From contig KN885560.1 in the NCBI GenBank assembly GCA_000934455.1, positions 21,038 through 48,300 of the forward strand: a stretch of 27,263 bases of DNA, in the 5' to 3' direction. The notes beneath the pieces were generated by a model. The model searched no databases. It was given only the letters and a program-made list of their open reading frames with translations, and was not told the DNA's origin. Each line of letters begins with the position of its first letter. Within the stretch, counting starts at the first letter, position 1. Source of the stretch: Apostichopus parvimensis (taxonomy: Eukaryota > Echinodermata > Holothuroidea > Aspidochirotida > Stichopodidae). Positions 22,301 to 27,263 of this stretch are shown here, piece after piece. The translations under genes were made by a program, and so were the position numbers.

Positions 22301-24393
22301 AATGTAAACTTTGTAGACGAGTCCTATGTATAGACCATAATGTAAAATGATTCAGTTGCTATTTTTGGCCGTCTTTGCAACTATTGAATTGTAGTAAAAC
22401 TTTTAATTTGTGTACAGACTGTTATGGGTCTGAAGTCGAGTACTAAAGCAAACAGGCGAGGATGTAACCATGTTAGTTTATTCAGTTGGCCCAGTTATTG
22501 AAACACCTCTGCTCTGGTGTATAGGTTAAACATGTTTTTCAAACCTTTGAAATAGGATCCTTAATAATGATACAAACAATACAACATGGGAAGGGGGGGG
22601 TGGGGGGGGGGGTGTGCAAGTTTTGCAATGGAAGATTTGTTCAGAAATTGGCATATGTTATTATAAGTCTCCAAGCAACAAGGAAGCCAATGGATAACAT
22701 CAAGGCTAGATTTATAACACCCTCAAGGGGCCAGAGGCACTGCATACTTAGCCCTCCCCATCCCCCACCACACCTCATCCCCTAACTACTTTAATAAGTT
22801 TTGCCAGCACAGACCCATTGTTTGTGTGTCCTGGTGATTTGTCAATCATTCTGTTGTTTGCCAGCTGCAACAGACTCATAAAGTTACCATAAATTTTGTA
22901 CAATTTCTACAAAGAAAACATGCTCTGATTAATTTTCACCTTAAAAACACAGAATTTGATCAGCAGTATTTTCAGAGACATTCAGAGGAACAGCATCTAC
23001 TCAAGGTTTGCTCTCATCTTGTTTTTGTTTTCCTTCTTCTTTAAACAGTTTCCTATCATTTTACCGATCTCGTTCGTGGTGATGTGTGCCTTTCTTGTGA
23101 TAATGGGTACAGTGGCTGCTCCAATGGACACTTTGGTGGGGATACTCATCACCTTGTCTGGCATTCCAGTTTATTTCATCTTCGTCAAGTGGCAGACAAA
23201 ACCAGCCTTCTTCGAGAATGCAATCGGTAAGATATATCTCAGGGTAGAATCCATTTGAGGGGGGAGGGGGAGGGGGGTGGGTTCCCAGAATGGGCTCATG
23301 CTCCCATTATCCTGAAACTTTGTTTTGGCACTAAGAATTAGCTGGAAGCACAATTTTCGGTAAAATATAGCACATGTGGCACGGGCATGCCATAATTTTC
23401 ACTGATGGTATCTGAATATGCAGAGCGCTTTCAGTAGAAAGTTTTTTGGTAAACTTAAACCTGCAGCTGTTGTTTTTCTTTGCCACTAAACCTGGATCTG
23501 CCACTGTATCACGCAAATGATTCTGACGCATAGTGCTCGTGTCGCAGGGATTTACATTACTCTTTCGGGATACTAATAATGATAATGATAAAACAGCAAT
23601 AATAAAAGCAGCTATATCATATCAATCTTGGTAATTGTTTTTTCCGTACTTGGGGCATGGATATCAGATTTAGCCGAATGTCCGTCAACTTGCTAGAACA
23701 TTTGTCAATGGTCGTTGATTGGACATATATTGTGATGTGATGCACTGTAAAAGTAGTTTGCATTCTCTGGCAGAGTCGAACTATAGACAATTGCGATTTA
23801 AGATTTGGATAATGGATTAAAATTTATACCGTGGAAGAAAAACTTCTGGTACGGTGATAGAAATGGCAAATGTTAAGTATTCTCTGTCCCATGGAATGAC
23901 ACTTATGTAACACTGACGGAAAAGTGAATCTCAATTACTCAGTGAGAAACAAACGAAATAGAATGCTTGTTAAGTATCGGAACATTGTGTCGTCTTAGCC
24001 AAAAATTAACCAGTTCATTTCCTACTTGACATGGCCTACCTATTATGTTGGTGAAGATGTAGGGTCATTTCAGGTCAGCAGACACTTCAGAAAAATAAAG
24101 TGGTAAAACAAGCAAAGTTCATAAGTAGTTTCATCAGAGCTTGTAAACAGCGACTGGTATTCCTAAGTAGTCGTCGTTAATTTCTGATATAACGGTCTTT
24201 CATAAAAAGAAAGTCGTAGAAGTTATGAAAGTCGTAAAATATAAGTAGCAGTAGCTATGTATCTACCAATGATGAAGCTAACGGACTCATTTATGTAAAA
24301 TCTCCTCTCTCCTTTGTCTCTGCAGAAGGAACTACTCATTTCTTCCAAAAGTTATTTCTGGTTGCCATATCAGACAGGAGCAAAGAAGATTGA
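7270..24393 (+). CDS. SLC7-family amino-acid transporter light chain, 3' part (nine exons joined)
   Basis: Multipass plasma-membrane amino-acid exchanger of the APC superfamily. Relatives work as light chains bound to an SLC3 heavy chain. Nine exons join in one frame with GT-AG introns, giving 328 residues (numbered from Ile at 7272) against 487-535 for human LAT1, LAT2, xCT and b0,+AT. Visible helices: TM5 21-40, TM6 60-80, TM7 91-117, TM8 139-160, TM9 191-207, TM10 212-234, TM11 248-269, TM12 277-295. Family motifs include [51 protein letters not shown] and [15 protein letters not shown]. The TM6 gate segment is LAT-like, while exon 7 and the C-terminus resemble xCT. The position matching xCT Arg396 is Thr221, so cystine/glutamate exchange is not supported and neutral amino acids are a better guess. 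The start codon, TM1-4 and the heavy-chain-linking cysteine are missing. The family call is firm; the subfamily is uncertain. Confidence 0.93.
7494..7551 (+). repeat. paired G14 homopolymer runs
   Basis: Runs of 14 G at 7494-7507 and 7538-7551 each follow a TCGGAGGAG sequence, so the block looks like a local duplication. It could form G-quadruplexes in the DNA or pre-mRNA. Confidence 0.8.
8491..8514 (+). mobile_element. 5' part of a tRNA-derived SINE, before the MITE insertion
   Basis: GTCCTAGTAGTTAAGGC has the form of a tRNA-like A box. It is cut at 8514 and resumes at 8859 after a hAT-like MITE, with GTTAAGGC duplicated at the junction. The 5' limit is approximate. Confidence 0.65.
8515..8858 (+). 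mobile_element. hAT-type MITE, family 1 copy 1 (344 bp), inserted in a SINE
   Basis: The terminal inverted repeats read CAGTGGCGTAGGAA and, reversed, CAAGGGCGTAGGAA. An exact 8-bp target duplication, GTTAAGGC, flanks it at 8507-8514 and 8859-8866. The CAG ends and 8-bp duplication are typical of hAT transposons. It has no transposase, so it is non-autonomous. An internal segment around GATGCAATTTGGTGC occurs twice. A close second copy lies at 16417-16747. Confidence 0.92.
8859..9170 (+). mobile_element. 3' part of a tRNA-derived SINE
   Basis: After the MITE the tRNA-like head resumes with a perfect B box, GGTTCAAGTCC, at 8891-8901. A body with GGGCAAGGCACTTTATCTCC follows, a block common to many invertebrate SINEs, and then a tail of AT-rich ATTATT-type repeats near 9138-9168. 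I cannot name the family. The 3' limit and target duplication are unclear. Confidence 0.75.
10090..10395. repeat. degenerate 19/24-bp minisatellite
   Basis: There are about thirteen diverged units of the type AGTAATACTAGAGAAATAAC plus TAGG, alternating with a shorter form carrying TGATAACTAGG. The array leaves a spurious Leu/Ile-rich open frame on the minus strand. Confidence 0.85.
11113..11420 (+). mobile_element. hAT-type MITE, family 2 (308 bp)
   Basis: The ends read CAGGTGCGTAGCCA and, reversed, CAGGCGCGTAGCCA. An exact 8-bp target duplication, TTATAGAA, lies at 11105-11112 and 11421-11428. Long G and C runs sit just inside the termini. The open frame inside is not a transposase. An older relative lies at 4494-4680 in the opposite orientation. 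Confidence 0.92.
11563..11682. repeat. 120-bp near-perfect fold-back (inverted repeat) element
   Basis: Inner arms of 39 bases (11580-11618 and 11627-11665) pair with a single mismatch around an 8-base loop. A 4-base mismatched spacer and 13-base perfect outer arms (11563-11575, 11670-11682) extend the stem. Each arm holds GATCCTGCTAGGAT followed by a GAAACGTCAGGC-type block, a common motif in repeats of marine invertebrates. No target duplication was found. Confidence 0.85.
12022..12079 (+). pseudogene. decayed duplicate of the exon c acceptor region
   Basis: About 58 bases match 12609-12667, covering the last 40 bases of the intron before exon c and its first 15 bases. The identical block includes TCTGGATCGACATGCCTTTA; then ATACAGG and ATTACCTGAAT recur with substitutions. 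If spliced as an exon it would hit a stop quickly in either joining phase. It lies upstream of exon b, not beside its parent. Confidence 0.75.
12150..12246 (+). CDS. SLC7 transporter exon b: extracellular loop and first half of TM6
   Basis: The acceptor tttcgcag and donor gtgagt flank 97 bases. The exon completes Gly42, encodes residues 43-73 and ends with TG of the Trp74 codon. The N-terminal part is a polar loop with FEGSESGEK. The C-terminal part, [13 protein letters not shown], is the unwound substrate-site half of TM6. The Phe in GLFSY aligns with the LAT1 gate residue Phe252, and the AFY before it resembles b0,+AT and xCT. The intron before it is 4754 bases, the longest one seen complete here. 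Confidence 0.93.
12247..12651 (+). other. 405-base intron with a 12-base G run
   Basis: This is the shortest intron of the gene. It holds a G12 run at 12430-12441 and otherwise ordinary AT-rich sequence. Confidence 0.85.
12652..12696 (+). CDS. SLC7 transporter exon c: second half of TM6 (45-base mini-exon)
   Basis: This 45-base exon lies between the acceptor ttatacag and the donor gtaaga. It completes Trp74, encodes [14 protein letters not shown] (75-88) and contributes two bases of Arg89. The WNYLN..TEE..NPYR block is one of the most conserved in the family and is closest to LAT1/LAT2, because b0,+AT has WNQLN and y+LAT1 has WDTLN. A 405-base intron separates it from exon b. A damaged copy of its acceptor region lies at 12022-12079, upstream of exon b. 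Confidence 0.93.
12697..14661 (+). other. 1.97-kb intron
   Basis: I see no exon or clear mobile element. A 12-base G run lies at 14453-14464. An open stretch at 14057-14350 lacks an ATG start and shows no recognisable domain. Confidence 0.8.
14662..14785 (+). CDS. SLC7 transporter exon d: TM7
   Basis: The acceptor gatgattcag and donor gtaacc bound 124 bases. The exon completes Arg89 and encodes residues 90-130, ending in phase 0. It starts [20 protein letters not shown], the TM7 helix, followed by [20 protein letters not shown]. The family pattern is LPLAI......T..Y.L.N.AYF..L...E...S.AVA. The donor gtaacc is weaker than the others, but the codon join to exon e (VAL then TFAV) matches the usual AVAVTF block of xCT and b0,+AT. 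Confidence 0.93.
15958..15976 (+). repeat. (AAC)n microsatellite
   Basis: Six AAC-type units sit in an A-rich context. Confidence 0.75.
16417..16747 (+). mobile_element. hAT-type MITE, family 1 copy 2 (331 bp)
   Basis: The same ends and interior as the copy at 8515-8858 are seen, in the same orientation. An exact 8-bp target duplication, AGTGAGTG, lies at 16409-16416 and 16748-16755. The two copies differ by few substitutions and short indels in T and G runs, suggesting fairly recent spread. No coding capacity is seen. Confidence 0.92.
16754..16770 (+). repeat. (GA)n microsatellite
   Basis: It lies directly at the 3' target-site duplication of the MITE, and a GTGAGTGAGT-type sequence lies on the 5' side, so the MITE landed in simple-repeat DNA. 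Confidence 0.75.
18195..18213 (+). repeat. C19 homopolymer run
   Basis: Nineteen C bases in a row form the longest C run in the window. It equals a G run on the template strand. Confidence 0.9.
19150..19445. repeat. 17-bp minisatellite next to exon e
   Basis: At least eight units of the type ATCGCTATGGTATCTAT are seen from about 19306 to 19441, with diverged units from about 19150. The array ends about 40 bases before the exon e acceptor, leaving just enough room for a branch point and pyrimidine tract. It generates overlapping spurious Tyr/Ile-rich open frames. Confidence 0.85.
19483..19586 (+). CDS. SLC7 transporter exon e: TM8
   Basis: The acceptor ctttacccatag and donor gtgaga flank 104 bases. 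The exon starts in phase 0 and ends with CG of Arg165. It encodes residues 131-164, including [20 protein letters not shown], which is TM8, followed by a short loop ending SLSR. The pattern S.FGS.NGG matches xCT and LAT proteins, while PxxWIxP recalls b0,+AT. A likely branch-point sequence, cactgac, lies about 34 bases before the exon. A 17-bp minisatellite ends immediately upstream of that. Confidence 0.93.
19907..19927. repeat. (TA)n microsatellite
   Basis: Ten TA units are seen. Confidence 0.85.
20440..20550. repeat. degenerate short tandem repeat with a 15-bp perfect inverted repeat
   Basis: The motif AGTAGATTAGCC and variants recur across 20440-20530. TTGACCAGTAGATTA (20495-20509) is exactly reverse-complementary to 20536-20550, and a nested GATTAGCC/GGCTAATC pair lies inside, allowing a hairpin. 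Confidence 0.75.
20658..20754 (+). CDS. SLC7 transporter exon f: cytoplasmic loop and start of TM9
   Basis: A ctctctctctag acceptor and gtgagc donor bound 97 bases. The exon completes Arg165 and encodes residues 166-197 in phase 0 at its end. The segment [20 protein letters not shown] carries the conserved R.FYV..REG.LP signature of the loop after TM8. TPFPSLFFT then opens TM9. The run [12 protein letters not shown] is very like xCT at the same place. Confidence 0.94.
20755..21595 (+). other. 841-base intron
   Basis: It holds a TA microsatellite at 21191-21209. The open stretches that run on from exon f and into exon g are extensions into intron sequence. No other element is seen. Confidence 0.85.
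21596..21745 (+). CDS. SLC7 transporter exon g: TM9 and TM10
   Basis: This exon has exactly 50 codons, phase 0 at both ends, with acceptor atcttgcag and donor gtacag. TM9 is [12 protein letters not shown]10 starts near [10 protein letters not shown] and runs to GQIYLR. The following [11 protein letters not shown] is the conserved RxKxPxxxRPxK cytoplasmic motif. Residue Thr221 in SFMTW sits where xCT has Arg396 and LAT1 has Asn404. That Arg helps xCT select anionic substrates, so its absence argues against glutamate/cystine exchange. Confidence 0.94.
21746..23048 (+). other. 1.3-kb intron with G-rich tracts
   Basis: G-rich tracts lie at about 21910-21935 and at 22593-22612 (G8-T-G11). The rest is unique AT-rich sequence. 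Confidence 0.85.
23049..23226 (+). CDS. SLC7 transporter exon h: TM11 and TM12
   Basis: The acceptor tttaaacag and donor gtaaga flank 178 bases. The exon encodes residues 248-306 and the first base of Glu307. TM11 is [21 protein letters not shown] short extracellular loop AAPMD follows, then TM12 with [15 protein letters not shown]. The LSG.PVYF pattern matches the family's last helix, and KPAFFENAI is the start of the cytoplasmic tail. Confidence 0.94.
23227..24325 (+). other. 1.1-kb intron
   Basis: A G-rich block lies just after the donor (about 23258-23281). Otherwise I see no repeats, exons or RNA genes. Confidence 0.85.
24326..24393 (+). CDS. SLC7 transporter exon i: C-terminal tail and stop
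   Basis: A tctctgcag acceptor precedes 24326. The exon completes Glu307 and encodes a 21-residue tail, [20 protein letters not shown] plus D, then TGA at 24391-24393. The spacing from TM12 and the pattern FFQKLFLV resemble the amphipathic C-terminal helix (LQ..LEVVP) of other SLC7 light chains, and a short acidic end is usual for xCT. The exon probably continues as 3' UTR to 24420, where a gtaaga donor lies. Confidence 0.9.
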
Positions 24394-24420
24394 AACGCCG
24401 AGGAAGTCCCCGATGGTGAA
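24394..24420 (+). other. start of 3' UTR, ending at a probable splice donor
   Basis: After the stop codon, 27 bases lead to a strong donor (gaa/gtaagatc at 24420/24421). A repeat array begins soon after. If the donor is used, the 3' UTR is spliced to an exon starting at 25196. Confidence 0.5.
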
Positions 24421-24447
24421 GTAAGATCTTACGGGATTGGAAATCCT

Positions 24448-24748
24448 ACATTTCTAATCCTCTTAATCCCTGACAGTCACATTTATTATCCTCTTAATCC
24501 CAGACAGTCACATTTCTTATCCTCTCAATCCCTGACAGTCACATTTATAATCCTTCATCCCTGACAGTCACATTTCTAATCCTCTTAATCCCTGACAGTC
24601 ACATTTCTTATCCTCTCAATCCCTGACAGTCACATTTTTTATCCCTCAATCCCTGACTCACATTTCTAATCTTTATCCCTGACAGTCACATTTCTTATCC
24701 TCTTAATCCCTGACAGTCACATTTCTTATCCTCTTAATCCCTGACAGT
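24448..24748. repeat. 31-bp minisatellite, ten copies
   Basis: Ten head-to-tail units of a 31-base motif (CACATTTCTAATCCTCTTAA then TCCCTGACAGT) follow the donor at 24421 within 30 bases. Units 4, 7 and 8 are shortened by 2-3 bases. Two variant types (CTAAT..CTTAAT and CTTAT..CTCAAT) partly alternate. The pyrimidine-rich units contain repeated CTGACAG sequences that look like branch-point plus AG acceptors. Confidence 0.92.
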
Positions 24749-25195
24749 TTCTCTCTATTTGTAGGCTGCTTTAAAAGTCTCCAGTATTTCTCGGTATGTG
24801 GCATGTGTGAGTTTTTTTTTCAATGGGTAACAGAAGTCTCTTGACAGTACAAATACATACAGACGCAGAGGAATTCTAACAGAAACTCAAAGGCAAGCTA
24901 CTGCGATATCTCCCAAATGGACTCAAATTTTGTTCTTAGCTGTTTGTAGCAGTTGTTCGTGACAGTAATCTCTACCAAATAGACCAAAAATTATTGTTAG
25001 GGTTTTCGTCTCCTCCAAGTTATCATGAACTGAGCAACCGGCGCAGCTGTCAATAGTAACATGTGTGTGTTATGACAAGAGTTGTCAACTACTTCAAAAA
25101 CGTAGAATTTTCCAACCTCTCAAGTTTTCATTTAGGGAACCAAGCCGTAAAATGTAGCATTTAGTGAAATATCTTGTTTATTTCCACACCCACAG
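24749..25195 (+). other. rest of the inferred 3' UTR intron
   Basis: This is unique AT-rich sequence ending in the acceptor at 25195. It would be 3' UTR instead if the 24421 donor is not used. Confidence 0.5.
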
Positions 25196-25576
25196 GTGAA
25201 AAGCTGCGAGTCAACGTGTGTCCTCTACCCGGCAGTACACTCTTTGATGTGGATAGGCTCTGAGTGAGACTGTTCTACAACATACCCGATGACCAGTGAA
25301 GGGAGGATCAGGAACAAGTAGGGTTAAGGCTATAAGTTCTTAACAGAAATTTTTTTTTAAATAATTTCCATGTGTCAGTTTGGATTGATAATCTGAGACT
25401 GTCTCTTTTTTATTCAGTCATCCTGAGGTCACAGGATGGAATCCAGTTCTAGCCTGTGGCCTTTTTAAATTTGTTGGTAATTTTGGACAGGTTGATCAGT
25501 CATTAATTTACTTATATAATTTTTGATTCTAGGGTGTGTCTAAACCACTGGTTTGAGGTCAGGGTATGCGATGGGG

Positions 25577-25641
25577 ATACATACATTGATGCACACATAC
25601 ATACAAACATACACACAAACACACACACATACATACATACA
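25577..25641. repeat. ACAT/AC microsatellite
   Basis: ACAT, ACAC and ACAA units are mixed over about 65 bases inside the inferred 3' UTR. Confidence 0.8.
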
Positions 25642-25758
25642 GTAGAGCAATTATCCGTACAATCCTAGGTGAATAAGTGCCAAATAAATGGATGAATATC
25701 GATCAACATACAGTCATAGCGCATATTAAAGGGAACCATTTTTTTAGAATTTGGAGAG

Positions 25759-25764
25759 AATAAA
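25759..25764 (+). terminator. candidate polyadenylation signal AATAAA
   Basis: This is the first canonical AATAAA after the inferred 3' UTR exon start. Further copies occur near 26504 and 26803, so longer UTR forms are possible. The assignment is inference. Confidence 0.4.
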
Positions 25765-25799
25765 GTGCCATTTACAACTCAAGAAGTGCCCTGCAGCAA

Positions 25800-27263
25800 A
25801 GGGTGCTTTAATTGAGCAATTCAACTATTAAGGTAAACCACATTCTAAAGTCATGGTCCACAGATGGTGGGGTGTGACCAACAATTGGTAGTAGGGTTTC
25901 AGGATTTTTCCAGATGTCGGAAAATTAATCCATTGCGTTTTCAGAGCTAACCGACAGAGATTGATAATTTTCTTAGTGAACATGCCCATAGTCGAAGCAA
26001 ACTTAACTGCATTCTGGGCATCAATTCTGAGTGCAGGTGGGTCCTGGTGGGTTGTGGCTCAGTCCTGGTGAAGGATCCAGGGTCCTAGGCCTAAAAGCTC
26101 ATATGCTGTCGTACAATTTTTAAAGGATTAATAATTTCAATTTCTGCATGATCATAATATAAGTTCAAAAGCTAACTTTTTCATCATAAAGTAAAGCAGG
26201 AGGTCTTGAGTAGCACAAAGATAAATAAATATCATTAATTCAGTTTAAACAAAAAAATGTCTTCATTTCTAGAAAGTAAGACTCAATAATGACATCTATA
26301 GTCACGACAATGTCTTGAAAAAAAATTATTGTTATCATTTTGTTGTTGTTGTTTTTGTTGAGAATACAAGGTCATCAGTTCATTCTGGAATTTTATATAA
26401 ATTGTATTTTATTTCGATTTTATGACATTTTTATACCATTGCCATTAAAACAGCTCAAAATATGTGTACAAATCGTTCAATGCAATGCTTAATTAGGCAA
26501 TTAATAAACGAAATGAAAGTCTAAAGTTAACGTAACTTGTTTTTATATATAAATTTATTTCATAGAAATAATTAGCTTCAAAAATGACAGGGTAAACCAA
26601 CAAATGTGTAACGATTTATTTAATTTCATTAAGAGACGCCAAACTTTTTTTTGTAATGGTAGTAGCTTCAAATTTCCGGTTAATAATTTGTTGAGATCGA
26701 AATTGTGTGTTCATTTAATAGGTCTGTGTGCTTCAGTGTTTGATATATTTGTTTTTTAACCTCCAAACAAGGTAATTTTATAATTGGATATAACGATCAA
26801 ACAATAAAGAACATGCATTCATAAATATTTGATGATACTTTGGTTCATTAAATATTCTTTCATTCCATGGTTCATTACATGCCAGGGACTTTATATGGGA
26901 ATAAGTTCACAGACGTTGGTATATCTGAAGTGACAAACAAAATAAATAAATAAAATTGATCATACAGATAAATATCATTATTTGGGAAATCAATTTTGAT
27001 ATATTAGTTTCTTAATTGAATGTGAAAATTGCAGGTAGTGACGAAAAAGTAAACATTCGTAAATATTTGATGTTAATTTTGATTCATTAAATATTATCAT
27101 TCATTCCATGGTACAAGCAGTCATACACTTTATACATAAATATGAAATTGTAATACTGTAGATGATATTAAAGTCACTACTTAAACCTACAAATCAAGAA
27201 CCTTTGTTGGAATATTGTCTCAATTTATCTTCATCGCTTCTCTTAAAGCCTCATAACGCATTC
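25800..27263. other. AT-rich 3' flank
   Basis: No coding sequence is recognised. The region becomes very AT-rich after about 26100. It holds later AATAAA sequences and a diverged direct repeat (26816-27140). Confidence 0.6.
26816..27140. repeat. diverged direct repeat, offset 238 bases
   Basis: About 85 bases from 26816 recur from 27054. Shared blocks are TAAATATTTGATG, GTTCATTAAATATT/ATTCATTAAATATT and CATTCCATGGT, with substitutions and indels between. The spacer holds further AAATATCATTA-type words that also occur near 26225. Confidence 0.7.

Larger units (their letters stand above)
25196..25790 (+). other. probable non-coding 3' UTR exon
   Basis: A good acceptor (tatttccacacccacag) ends at 25195. 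The following sequence has no useful open frame. An AATAAA signal at 25759-25764 would set a 3' end near 25780-25790. The exon is inferred from splice signals only, so the end position is approximate. Confidence 0.4.

Overview
This window looks like animal nuclear DNA, most likely from a marine invertebrate deuterostome such as an echinoderm. The basis is GT-AG introns, AT-rich non-coding sequence, short hAT-type MITEs, a tRNA-derived SINE and many minisatellites. The species assignment is inference. I see no operons, no bacterial-type genes and no CRISPR array.

One gene is readable. The plus strand carries the 3' part of a split SLC7-family (glycoprotein-associated, LAT/xCT/b0,+AT group) amino-acid transporter light-chain gene. 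Nine coding exons (7270-7395, 12150-12246, 12652-12696, 14662-14785, 19483-19586, 20658-20754, 21596-21745, 23049-23226, 24326-24393) join in one frame. All their internal boundaries are GT-AG and all split codons resolve. They give 328 residues, from the end of TM4 to a stop codon. A non-coding 3' exon probably follows at 25196. The first 160-180 residues (TM1-TM4, including the expected disulphide cysteine to the SLC3 heavy chain) are not recognisable here and probably lie upstream.

Layout: 1-7269 is AT-rich non-coding DNA, probably a large intron, with two nuclear-receptor-like DR1 sites near 777-910, a MITE relic near 4494 and a 39-bp minisatellite just before the first exon. The 4.75-kb intron 7396-12149 is the repeat hotspot. 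It holds a SINE split by a hAT-like MITE, a 24-bp minisatellite, a second complete hAT-like MITE, a 120-bp fold-back and a decayed copy of the exon 3 acceptor region. The 4.7-kb intron 14786-19482 holds a second copy of the first MITE family and a 17-bp minisatellite ending about 40 bp before exon 5. Intron 24421-25195 opens with ten copies of a 31-bp repeat. The 3' flank is very AT-rich.

The most notable observations are the exact 8-bp target duplications around three MITEs, the MITE-in-SINE nesting, the duplicated exon 3 acceptor, the fold-back, and a strong, uneven excess of the heptamer TACTGTA/TACAGTA. I did not find a convincing new biological system.
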